Below are positions 1 to 5,908 of a stretch of DNA of 5,908 nt, piece after piece. This DNA is from Planctomycetales bacterium (GTDB lineage: Bacteria > Planctomycetota > Planctomycetia > Pirellulales > UBA7805), in contig WVZU01000284.1 of the NCBI GenBank assembly GCA_011772275.1, positions 1-5,908 of the forward strand, given 5' to 3'. A program made the position numbers and the translations under genes. The notes under the pieces are model-generated. The model did not search any database and had not been told where the DNA came from. It saw nothing but the letters and a program-made list of their open reading frames with translations. The stretch's first letter is position 1. Each line of letters begins with the position of its first letter.

Positions 1-73
1 CGGCGACTTGTTCCCGCTTGGCGTACACAGGACCGAGTTCTTTTCCGCCCGTGGTGCCCAGGGGCCCTCGCGT

Positions 74-1126
74 TCAGTTGCCGATATAGCGTGCGTACAA
101 AGTTTTGGCTTCGGCCACGTCGTTTGTGCCCCCCACGATCGCTCGCCCGTCAGGAAAAACGGTCACTTGAAAGTCATCGACCGTCAGCCGCAGCATGAAC
201 GGGTTGAGCGTCACTTGGCCGACGCCCTGCAGCTGGCTGGCCAGTGCCTCCAGCGACAGTTCTGCGCGGTCGGGTGGATAAAGCTGGACGGCGTTGCGGC
301 CGCAGAGCACCGAGGTGTGACTGCCGCGCCGCCCGTCCAGCCAGGGAAATTCACGCCGCGTACAAGTGGGGCAATCCTGCGATTGGCGCAACCCGTTCAG
401 TTGAATCTGCCGCAGCTGGTTGTCCCACAGGTCGATGACGGTCAAGCAGCGGCTGATCGCTTCCAGCCGGCCGGTCAGCAACTTGATCGCTTCGGTAGCT
501 TGGATGGAGGCCACCACGTTGACGATGCCGCCCAGTATTCCGGCCGTGTCGCAGGTGGGTGTCGAGCCGGGTGGAGGGGGTTCGACCATCAGGCAGCGGA
601 AACAAGCGGTCTGGCCGGGCACGATCGTCATCGTTTGCCCTTCCGCGCCGATACACCCGCCGTAGACCCAGGGGATGTTATGCCGGGCAGAGACGTCGTT
701 GAGCAAAAAGCGTGTTTCAAAATTGTCCGTCCCGTCCACCACGACGTCGATCCCGTCGCATAACTCCGCGGCATTCGTGTAGTCGAAGTCCTTCACCAAC
801 GGTTCGACCTTCACCTGCGAATTGATCTTGTTCAGCTTCTTGGCGGCCGCCACGGCTTTGGGAAGTCCTTCGGCCACATCCTGCTCGTCGTACAACACTT
901 GCCTCTGCAGGTTATTCAATTCCAGAAAATCACGATCCACGACCCGCACGAAACCCACACCCGCTCGGACCAGCGTATTGGCCAGCACGGAACCCAGCGC
1001 GCCGCAACCGCAAATTAGCGCTCGACCAGCCGCCAGCCGCTTCTGCCCCTCCTCTCCGATCGGCGCGTATCGCATCTGGCGAGCGTAGCGCTGCAGGTCG
1101 GCGCTGGGGGCCAAGTCATCGGTCAT
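74..1126 (-). CDS. ThiF/MoeB/HesA-family E1-like adenylyltransferase
   Basis: A 350-residue enzyme of the ThiF/MoeB superfamily, which uses ATP to adenylate the C-terminal glycine of a ubiquitin-like sulfur carrier (ThiS for thiamine, MoaD for molybdopterin) in the cytoplasm. Seen in the sequence: an N-terminal Rossmann nucleotide loop GCGALGS (about residues 40-46), acidic D64, the NNLQRQ motif with R75, K90, and DGTDN at 131-135. These align with the ATP-binding residues of E. coli MoeB. CxxC pairs at 175/178 and 252/255 match the structural zinc site, and C192 in PTCDT sits at the catalytic cysteine position. Residues about 270-350 form a C-terminal extension (CGRNAVQ ... FPDGRAI ... LYARYIG) that I recall from Bacillus-type ThiF proteins; there is no rhodanese domain. 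The ATG at 1126 is chosen because GGAGAG lies 7 nt upstream; the frame stays open to a GTG at 1201, but those starts lack a ribosome site. It lies downstream of uvrA on the same strand. ThiF and MoeB roles cannot be separated here because no carrier gene is in view. Confidence 0.9.
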   Translation of the reverse strand: MTDDLAPSADLQRYARQMRYAPIGEEGQKRLAAGRALICGCGALGSVLANTLVRAGVGFVRVVDRDFLELNNLQRQVLYDEQDVAEGLPKAVAAAKKLNKINSQVKVEPLVKDFDYTNAAELCDGIDVVVDGTDNFETRFLLNDVSARHNIPWVYGGCIGAEGQTMTIVPGQTACFRCLMVEPPPPGSTPTCDTAGILGGIVNVVASIQATEAIKLLTGRLEAISRCLTVIDLWDNQLRQIQLNGLRQSQDCPTCTRREFPWLDGRRGSHTSVLCGRNAVQLYPPDRAELSLEALASQLQGVGQVTLNPFMLRLTVDDFQVTVFPDGRAIVGGTNDVAEAKTLYARYIGN

Positions 1127-1133
1127 CAGGTTG

Positions 1134-1139
1134 CTCTCC
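1134..1139 (-). promoter_or_regulatory. Ribosome binding site deciding the adenylyltransferase start
   Basis: GGAGAG on the minus strand, 7 nt before the ATG at 1126-1124. It supports that ATG over the in-frame alternatives at 1201 (GTG), 1168 and 1141. The 1141 ATG overlaps this motif and has no purine-rich site of its own at proper spacing. Confidence 0.6.
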
Positions 1140-1198
1140 ATCAGCCCAACGGAAAGGAGAAAGGACATTTTTTGTGAAAAGCGGCGCGCCTGGCGATG

Positions 1199-1214
1199 CA
1201 CCCGGCGCCGGGTG
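1199..1214. repeat. Perfect 16-bp GC-rich palindrome in the uvrA-adenylyltransferase gap
   Basis: CACCCGGCGCCGGGTG is a perfect inverted repeat without a spacer, starting 9 nt after the uvrA stop codon. In RNA it could fold as a 6-bp stem with a GCGC loop. No T-run follows it on either strand, so it is not a standard intrinsic terminator. It could be a dyad operator, a weak pause or mRNA-end stabilising hairpin, or chance in GC-rich DNA. A second short palindrome, GGCGCGCC, lies at 1183-1190. The rest of this gap, which includes a T6 run at 1168-1173, shows no clear promoter. Confidence 0.5.
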
Positions 1215-1223
1215 ACCCTCCCT

Positions 1224-4067
1224 TTACGCCCATTGTGCCTCTTCTGCCGCCGGAAGTTGCAGGGCGGCCTGCAGGTACTGCCCGGTCACCGAATTTTTCA
1301 CCTCTGCCACTTCTTCCGGTGTGCCACAAGCGCCGATTCGCCCCCCTTCGTCGGCAGCCCCCGGTCCCAGATCGATCACATAGTCGGCCCCTTTCATCAT
1401 CTGTAAATTGTGCTCGACCACAATCAGCGAGTGTCCGACGGCCAGGAGGGCATCGAAGCAATCCAGCAGTTGGACAATGTCGGCAAAGTGCAACCCGGTC
1501 GTCGGTTCGTCCAGGATAAACAACGTGCGACCCCGACGCTTGCCCGAGATGTAACTCGCCAGCTTCAGCCGCTGGGCTTCGCCGCCGGAAAGCGTGTTGG
1601 CCGGTTGGCCCAATCGCAGGTAGTCCAATCCCACATCAATCAGCCGCTTCAGCCTGGCCTGTACCTTGGCCTGCCCGCGAAAGAACAGGAACGCCTCGCG
1701 GACTGTCAGATCCAGCACTTCCGCAATGTTGCGCCCCCGGTAGCGGATCTTCAGGATCTCCGACCGGTACCGCTGTCCGGCGCACTGCGGACAACGGATG
1801 TACACATCTGCCAGGAACTGCATGTCGATCGCGATCTGCCCGTCCCCCTGACACTTGGTACACCGTCCGCCATCTACATTAAAGCTGAAGTGCCCCGCCG
1901 TGAAATTTCGTGTCCGCGCTTCGATGGTGTCGGCGAACACCGAGCGTATCTGGTCGAAGGCCTTGATGTAGGTTACTGGGTTCGAGCGTGGCGAGCGGCC
2001 CACGGGGCTCTGGTCCACCAGAATGCAGTCGTCGATCTGTCCATCGCCGTATATATCGTCGAAATCGAGCGGCTTGGGAGCGTCTTTGCGCAAGCGACGG
2101 CAGAGGGCGGGGTAGAGCGTATCCTGGACCAGGGTGCTCTTGCCGGCACCGCTGACCCCGGTGACCACACAAAACAGCCCCAACGGAAACTCGACCGTCA
2201 CATTTTTCAAATTGTGCCCGCGTGCGCCCGACAAGCGAACCCAGCCGCGCTGCGGCTCGCGACGCTTTACCGGACCCCCAATCCCGCGCCGACCCGCCAG
2301 GTAGTCGCCCGTGATGCTGCCCGATTCTTCCAGCATGATTTCCTCGGGCGTCCCCTGAAAAGTCACACGCCCACCCTGCTCGCCAGCACCCGGGCCAAGC
2401 TCCACAACCTGGTCGGCTGCTCGCAGGATCGTATCATCATGTTCCACCACGATCACGGTATTGCCCCGGTCTCGCAAGCCGCAAATTGCCGCAACCAAAG
2501 GCTGCATATCGCGAGGATGCAGACCAATCGACGGCTCGTCCAGCACGTACAACATGTTCACCAGACTGGAACCCAGGGCGGAACTGAGGGCCACGCGCCG
2601 CGCTTCGCCACCGGAAAGCGTGGGCAGGGTGCGATCCAAGGTCAGGTAGTGCAAGCCTACCGTTTCCAGATAGCTGAGCCGTGATTGGATTTCCTCCAGG
2701 ATCGTCTTCGCCAGTTCGCTTTCCGTAACGTCCAACGGCAAATCGTGCATGAACCAACGGCACTGATCGATCCTCAAGCTGGAAATTTCCGCAATGTTTT
2801 TGCCACCAACGCGTACGGCCAGCGCTGCGGGGTTGAGACGGGCACCGTGGCAATCGGGACAGGGCCGGTGGCTCCGCCAGCGACTCAAGAAGACCCGCAA
2901 GTGCATTTTGTATTTCCGCCGCTCCAGCCAGCGAAAAAATCCGTTCAAGCCACCAAAGTCTCGTTCTGGCACCCCCTCGTTCAGCAGCCGCAAATGCTGG
3001 TCGGTCAGCTGTTCGAACGGTACGTCCAGGGGGATATGGAAATCGTCCGCCAGCGCGATCAGCTCGTCCAATTCATGAGCGTAGGCCGGCGTGTTCCACG
3101 GCGCAATCGCTCCTGCCCGCAGCGTCTTCTTTCGGTCCGGCACGACCAGGTCCATGTCCACTTCGATCGTATTGCCAAAACCTTCACAAGTGCGACAGGC
3201 ACCCAGGGGGTGATTGAAACTGAACAATTGGGGTTCCAGCGGCGCGTAGTCCATCTCGCAGTCCTCGCAGCGCATCACCTGGCTGAAGCCAAACTGTTGC
3301 CAGGTCTGGCCATCGAGAATCCGTGGCTGCCCACCGCCCTGCAACGCCCCCGTATCTTCCACCACCACACAACAGCGCCCGCCCCCTTTGGTGAAGGCGG
3401 TCTCCAAGGAATCACGTGTCCGCCGCGGCTCAGCACCAGCCCGCAATCGGTCGACGACGACCCATACCGAATCCGACCCCGTGGCCGTCAGCGGCTCGCG
3501 GTCCAAATGCACCAGCCGATCCTGACAGATGACTCGCACAAAGCCATCTTCGCGCAACGCGGCCGCCGCCTGCGGACCGTTGCCCTGCGGGCTCAACGGA
3601 TACGCAAACGCGATCAAAAAACGTGCCCGCGGAGGCAAACGGTCCAGGAATTCTGAAACGCTTTGCGGCGAGTCCCGCTGGACCCTTTGCTGACACTGCC
3701 GGCAAATCACTCGGCCAATCTTGGCCACCAGCAGACGCAGGTAATCCGTGATGTCGGTGGCTGTCCCCACGGTCGATCGCCGGGACTGGCCTGTCTGCCT
3801 GCGGGTTACCGCCACGCTGGCCGGAATGCCATCGATCCGCTCGGCCGCCGGCTTCTCCAACCGCTCTAGAAACTGACGCGTGTACGGTGAAAAACTCTCG
3901 ATGTACCGACGCTGACCCTCGGCATACAACGTATCGACCGCCAGGCTGGTCTTGCCACTGCCCGACAGCCCACAAAAGGCAATCAGCTGCTTGTGGGGCA
4001 AGTCCAGGTCCACGTGCTGCAGGTTATGCACGCTGACGCCACGCAACCGGATCGATCCCGTCCCCAC
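1224..4067 (-). CDS. uvrA: Excinuclease ABC subunit A (UvrA)
   Basis: UvrA is the damage-recognition ATPase of nucleotide excision repair. As a dimer it scans DNA, hands the lesion to UvrB and dissociates before UvrC cuts. The 947 residues match the usual length of about 940. In order: Walker A GLSGSGKTS (33-41); CxxC at 122/125, which with CPDC at 403/406 likely forms one zinc site; a UvrB-binding region (about 130-245); zinc module CEDC/CRTC (267, 270, 291, 294); ABC signature LSGGEARR (484-491); Walker B LYVLDEPSIGLH (506-517). The second half has Walker A GVSGAGKST (637-645), the DNA-contacting zinc module with cysteines 736, 739, 759 and 762, signature LSGGEAQR (826-833) and Walker B LFILDEPTTGLH (849-860). 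Both ATP sites look intact. The start is GTG: GGGAG lies 8 nt upstream, and an in-frame stop at 4092-4094 limits any extension. The sequence departs from the E. coli type in several conserved stretches (SFSPYTRQFL; GFFRWLERRKYKMHL, 376-390), so it is a divergent subtype. It is divergent from murD. Confidence 0.97.
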   Translation of the reverse strand: MGTGSIRLRGVSVHNLQHVDLDLPHKQLIAFCGLSGSGKTSLAVDTLYAEGQRRYIESFSPYTRQFLERLEKPAAERIDGIPASVAVTRRQTGQSRRSTVGTATDITDYLRLLVAKIGRVICRQCQQRVQRDSPQSVSEFLDRLPPRARFLIAFAYPLSPQGNGPQAAAALREDGFVRVICQDRLVHLDREPLTATGSDSVWVVVDRLRAGAEPRRTRDSLETAFTKGGGRCCVVVEDTGALQGGGQPRILDGQTWQQFGFSQVMRCEDCEMDYAPLEPQLFSFNHPLGACRTCEGFGNTIEVDMDLVVPDRKKTLRAGAIAPWNTPAYAHELDELIALADDFHIPLDVPFEQLTDQHLRLLNEGVPERDFGGLNGFFRWLERRKYKMHLRVFLSRWRSHRPCPDCHGARLNPAALAVRVGGKNIAEISSLRIDQCRWFMHDLPLDVTESELAKTILEEIQSRLSYLETVGLHYLTLDRTLPTLSGGEARRVALSSALGSSLVNMLYVLDEPSIGLHPRDMQPLVAAICGLRDRGNTVIVVEHDDTILRAADQVVELGPGAGEQGGRVTFQGTPEEIMLEESGSITGDYLAGRRGIGGPVKRREPQRGWVRLSGARGHNLKNVTVEFPLGLFCVVTGVSGAGKSTLVQDTLYPALCRRLRKDAPKPLDFDDIYGDGQIDDCILVDQSPVGRSPRSNPVTYIKAFDQIRSVFADTIEARTRNFTAGHFSFNVDGGRCTKCQGDGQIAIDMQFLADVYIRCPQCAGQRYRSEILKIRYRGRNIAEVLDLTVREAFLFFRGQAKVQARLKRLIDVGLDYLRLGQPANTLSGGEAQRLKLASYISGKRRGRTLFILDEPTTGLHFADIVQLLDCFDALLAVGHSLIVVEHNLQMMKGADYVIDLGPGAADEGGRIGACGTPEEVAEVKNSVTGQYLQAALQLPAAEEAQWA

Positions 4068-4075
4068 TTGTGTTG

Positions 4076-4080
4076 CTCCC
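4076..4080 (-). promoter_or_regulatory. Ribosome binding site of uvrA (GTG start)
   Basis: GGGAG on the minus strand, 8 nt before the GTG at 4067-4065. It supports GTG as the true start, since no ATG lies between it and the upstream in-frame stop at 4092-4094. Confidence 0.6.
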
Positions 4081-4164
4081 GACGAGGAATTTCACTATGA
4101 AACCAACCTGTCATGATAACTTGTCGGGCTGAAAATGACGAGCCATCCGCGAGGGAGGCGGTCT

Positions 4165-4168
4165 GGAG
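4165..4168 (+). promoter_or_regulatory. Ribosome binding site deciding the murD start
   Basis: GGAG, 7 nt before the ATG at 4176. It favours this ATG over the more distal in-frame ATG at 4113, which lacks a good purine-rich site and would add 21 residues that do not resemble a MurD N-terminus. An in-frame GTG at 4170 is too close to the site to be preferred. Confidence 0.6.
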
Positions 4169-4175
4169 AGTGAGG

Positions 4176-5540
4176 ATGCGAGACACCCGCACCGAATTAC
4201 CCTGGCGGGGGCGCCGCGTCACCGTGATGGGGCTGGGCCGGCACGGCGGTGGTCTGGCCGCCGTCCGTTACCTGGCCCAGTCGGGTGCCCGCGTGACCGT
4301 GACGGACTGCGCCACCGCAGCCCGCTTGCAGGCTACTCTCGCCGAGCTTGCCGATTTACCCGGCGTGCAGGTACAGCTAGGCGAACATCAGCGGCGGCAT
4401 TTTATCGATACTGACGTGATTGTCGTCAATCCGGCAGTCGGTCCCGACAATCGTCACCTGGCTGCCGCGGCCGCAGCCGGCATTCCGATCACTTCTGAAA
4501 TTGAGTTGTTTCTGCAGCGGTGTCCGGCACGCGTCGTCGGCGTGACCGGCTCGTGTGGCAAGTCCACCACGGCGGCCATGATTGCCGCGATCAGCCAACG
4601 TGCCGGGCGGCGGACCTGGTTGGGCGGCAATATTGAACACAGCCTGTTACCCGATTTACCGGCAATCGATCAGGATGACCTGGTCATCCTGGAACTAAGC
4701 AGCTTCCAACTCCAATGGCTGGGACCCGCCACACGTCGGCCGGATGTGGCCGTGGTGACCAACTGCGAACCCAACCATCTGGACTGGCATGGCTCGTACG
4801 GCCACTACCTGGCGGCGAAAAAGAAAATTCTCGACAGCCGCCGCAGCGACCAGCAGTTGGTGACGGGCGACCCGCTGCGTGCGGAACCGCATCGTCATCA
4901 CTGGCCCTCACACGCTCAGCCACCCTGGCCCGACAGCCGCATCCCACCGCTGCAAATTGCCGGAGTACACAACCGCCGCAACGCCTGCCTGGCCGCGGCG
5001 GCGGCCGCGGCGGTCGGTTGCGAAGATCAAGCGGTAGCTGGCGGCCTGCGGGCTTTCCGAGGACTCCCTCACCGCCTGCAACCGTTAGGCCAGGTCGATC
5101 ATCGCCACTTCATCAACGACTCCCAGGCCACCACGCCGGCTGCCACCATGGCCGCTGTGCAATCCGTCGGCCCCCGGTGCTGGCTGTTGGCCGGCGGTGC
5201 GGACAAAGGCGCGCCGCTGGACGACCTGGCAGGCGAAATCGTGCGGCACTGCTGCGGGGGGGCATTTTTCGGGGCCACCAGCGACAAATTGATCCGCGGC
5301 GTGCTCCGGCAGGCAGCCGAATTTCACGCCGTCCGCGTACCCACCCTCGCCGCCGCCCTGGACTGGTGCTGGTCTCGTTCGGCAGCGGGCGATACGATCC
5401 TGCTTTCGCCCGCCTGCTCCAGCCTGGACCAGTACGCCGACTATGCCGAACGGGCCGACGACTTTCGCCGCCAGATCACCCGCCTGGGCCAGCTCAGCCC
5501 CCAGCTGCCCCGTCAGCAAGTCGCAGCCGGTTTGGTATAA
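4176..5540 (+). CDS. murD: UDP-N-acetylmuramoyl-L-alanine--D-glutamate ligase (MurD)
   Basis: MurD is the cytoplasmic ATP-dependent ligase that adds D-glutamate to UDP-MurNAc-L-Ala in peptidoglycan precursor synthesis. At 454 residues it is near the E. coli length of 438. Seen: an N-terminal Rossmann domain with VMGLGRHGGG (17-26) binding the UDP-sugar; P-loop GVTGSCGKST (122-131); ELSSFQL with E173 for magnesium; NHLDWHGS (200-207); YLAAKKKI with K215 at the carbamylated-lysine position; GVHNRRNA (263-270); and a C-terminal domain with FRGLPHRL (294-301), FINDSQATTP (312-321), LLAGGADKG (337-345) and LSPACSSLDQY (410-420). Odd points: Cys replaces the usual Asn of the P-loop GTNGKS, and Gln replaces the Lys of DSKAT seen in E. 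coli-type MurD. The segment at about 222-260, between the central-domain lysine and GVHNRRN, looks short and proline/histidine-rich. All other expected motifs are present, so it is probably active. It is divergent from uvrA and followed closely by the small membrane protein gene. No other mur/fts gene is in view, so it sits outside any visible dcw cluster. Confidence 0.96.
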   Translation: MRDTRTELPWRGRRVTVMGLGRHGGGLAAVRYLAQSGARVTVTDCATAARLQATLAELADLPGVQVQLGEHQRRHFIDTDVIVVNPAVGPDNRHLAAAAAAGIPITSEIELFLQRCPARVVGVTGSCGKSTTAAMIAAISQRAGRRTWLGGNIEHSLLPDLPAIDQDDLVILELSSFQLQWLGPATRRPDVAVVTNCEPNHLDWHGSYGHYLAAKKKILDSRRSDQQLVTGDPLRAEPHRHHWPSHAQPPWPDSRIPPLQIAGVHNRRNACLAAAAAAAVGCEDQAVAGGLRAFRGLPHRLQPLGQVDHRHFINDSQATTPAATMAAVQSVGPRCWLLAGGADKGAPLDDLAGEIVRHCCGGAFFGATSDKLIRGVLRQAAEFHAVRVPTLAAALDWCWSRSAAGDTILLSPACSSLDQYADYAERADDFRRQITRLGQLSPQLPRQQVAAGLV

Positions 5541-5541
5541 T
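5533..5541 (+). promoter_or_regulatory. Candidate extended -10 promoter for the small membrane protein gene
   Basis: TGGTATAAT is a perfect TGn extended -10 plus consensus -10 hexamer. It overlaps the murD stop codon (TAA at 5538-5540). A start about 7 nt downstream falls near 5548, only about 3 nt before the ATG at 5551, so the transcript would be nearly leaderless. There is no good -35 at 17 bp, but extended -10 promoters can work without one. The motif also encodes the last residues of MurD, so chance cannot be excluded. Confidence 0.35.
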
Positions 5542-5550
5542 TCACGGGCA

Positions 5551-5865
5551 ATGAAACACCAAGCCGCAGGACGAACGAACCCCTTTTATCTATTGCTGGT
5601 CGCCGTGGGCATCGCGTTCCTGCTGACCGCCTCCGCCTACGGCGTGATGGCCTATCGGGACGTGGCATTCAGCGCCAACGGCCAGCGGCTGGAAGCGAGC
5701 GGGCTGGTCGGGTGGATCGACCGGCACGGGCTCACGGCGCTGGCCATCGAAGTCGGCTTGTTGGGGCTGCTGACCGTGGGCGCGATCGGCACCGATTCCT
5801 ACTGGCAACGTGCGACTCACCCCGACCCACAACAGGCCGGCCAGGCGAAAGATGAAACTACCTGA
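5551..5865 (+). CDS. Small two-helix membrane protein of unknown function
   Basis: A 104-residue protein I do not assign to a named family. It starts with a positively charged stretch (MKHQAAGRTN), followed by a hydrophobic segment at about 12-34 (FYLLLVAVG ... GVMAY). A polar loop of about 25 residues ends in WIDRHG (55-60). A second hydrophobic segment spans about 61-80 (LTALAIEVG ... VGAIG), and the tail is hydrophilic (DSYWQRATHPDP ... KDETT). The two helices suggest an inner-membrane protein, with both ends probably cytoplasmic by the positive-inside rule. I have an uncertain recollection of similar short proteins in other planctomycetes. The ATG lies 10 nt after the murD stop codon and has no clear Shine-Dalgarno site. 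An upstream in-frame ATG at 5443 lies deep inside murD and would add non-membrane residues in a shadow frame, so it was not used. It may be co-transcribed with murD, expressed from the candidate promoter just upstream, or both. Confidence 0.75.
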   Translation: MKHQAAGRTNPFYLLLVAVGIAFLLTASAYGVMAYRDVAFSANGQRLEASGLVGWIDRHGLTALAIEVGLLGLLTVGAIGTDSYWQRATHPDPQQAGQAKDETT

Positions 5866-5908
5866 CCGCGCTACGAATTATTCCCCTACCAGCTGGTGCG
5901 GGAGCCAC

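Larger units (their letters stand above)
4068..4175. promoter_or_regulatory. Divergent intergenic region between uvrA and murD
   Basis: A 108-bp gap between two divergent start codons, so promoters for both genes should lie here or extend into the opposing coding sequence. It is more AT-rich in the middle (about 4088-4138) than the flanking genes. I could not find a convincing -35/-10 pair in either direction; the best match is TTGCTC, 17 bp, TATGAA at 4073-4101, which is weak. I see no LexA-type operator of the Gram-negative (CTGT-N8-ACAG) or Gram-positive (GAAC-N4-GTTC) form, so SOS control of uvrA is not supported. Confidence 0.45.

Noticed and set aside
1..73. Possible start of another minus-strand gene (GTG at 28, open to the window edge).
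   Set aside because: Only nine codons are visible, with no clear Shine-Dalgarno site and no recognisable motif.
8..763. 251-residue plus-strand open frame opposite the adenylyltransferase.
   Set aside because: Antisense shadow of a gene with clear Rossmann, zinc and catalytic motifs; no ribosome site or domain seen.
1168..1201. Upstream in-frame starts of the adenylyltransferase (GTG 1201, ATG 1168).
   Set aside because: No ribosome site, and the added N-terminal residues do not resemble the family; the GTG also lies inside the palindrome.
1410..3656. Two long plus-strand open frames (1410-2684 and 2685-3656), end to end and antisense to uvrA.
   Set aside because: They lie wholly inside uvrA, whose motifs are unambiguous. 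The translations are low in recognisable motifs and are the expected antisense shadow of a GC-rich gene.
4073..4101. Weak -35/-10-like pair TTGCTC, 17 bp, TATGAA as a murD promoter.
   Set aside because: Only 3/6 and 4/6 matches, which is close to chance in a 108-bp gap.
4990..5015. GCGGCG-rich tract with short overlapping palindromes.
   Set aside because: It encodes the alanine run of MurD (LAAAAAAAV, residues 272-280), so codon use explains it.
4715..5554. 279-residue plus-strand open frame inside murD in another frame.
   Set aside because: Arg/Pro/Gly-rich translation typical of a shifted frame in GC-rich DNA; murD motifs occupy the true frame throughout.
5888..5897. 10-bp palindrome ACCAGCTGGT after the last gene, considered as a terminator or operator.
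   Set aside because: Too short, no loop, no T-run, and the downstream context is cut by the window edge. Nothing else assignable is seen in 5866-5908.

Overview
The window is a GC-rich, densely coded bacterial chromosome segment with four protein genes and no sign of mobile DNA, RNA genes or CRISPR. Two genes read leftward (a ThiF/MoeB-type adenylyltransferase and uvrA) and two read rightward (murD and a small membrane protein). The leftward and rightward pairs diverge from a 108-bp gap at 4068-4175. The best taxonomic guess is a planctomycete, probably Pirellulales-like. This rests on recalled subfamily features: the GRHGGG form of the MurD Rossmann loop, and the ESFSPYTRQFLERLEKP form of the UvrA N-terminus. 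It is an inference from memory, not a search.

Left arm, minus strand: uvrA (4067 to 1224, GTG start) encodes a full-length, 947-residue nucleotide excision repair ATPase with both ABC modules, three zinc sites and the UvrB-binding region. A gap of about 97 bp follows, carrying a perfect 16-bp palindrome. Then comes a 350-residue E1-like enzyme (1126 to 74) of the ThiF/MoeB/HesA superfamily, which activates the C-terminus of a ubiquitin-like sulfur carrier. Its carrier protein is not in the window. The last 73 bases at the left edge hold no supportable gene.

Right arm, plus strand: murD (4176 to 5540) encodes the peptidoglycan-precursor ligase that adds D-glutamate. It is complete, with a few unusual residues at otherwise well-conserved ATP-site positions. 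Eleven bases after its stop codon begins a 104-residue protein with two predicted membrane helices. It may have its own promoter: a perfect extended -10 box overlaps the murD stop codon, close enough to the ATG that a transcript from it would be nearly leaderless.

The genes serve separate housekeeping roles (DNA repair, sulfur-carrier activation, cell-wall synthesis, an unknown membrane function). I see no evidence for a dedicated new multi-gene system. The points worth a second look are small: the palindrome, the possible leaderless promoter, the MurD active-site substitutions and the divergent UvrA subtype.
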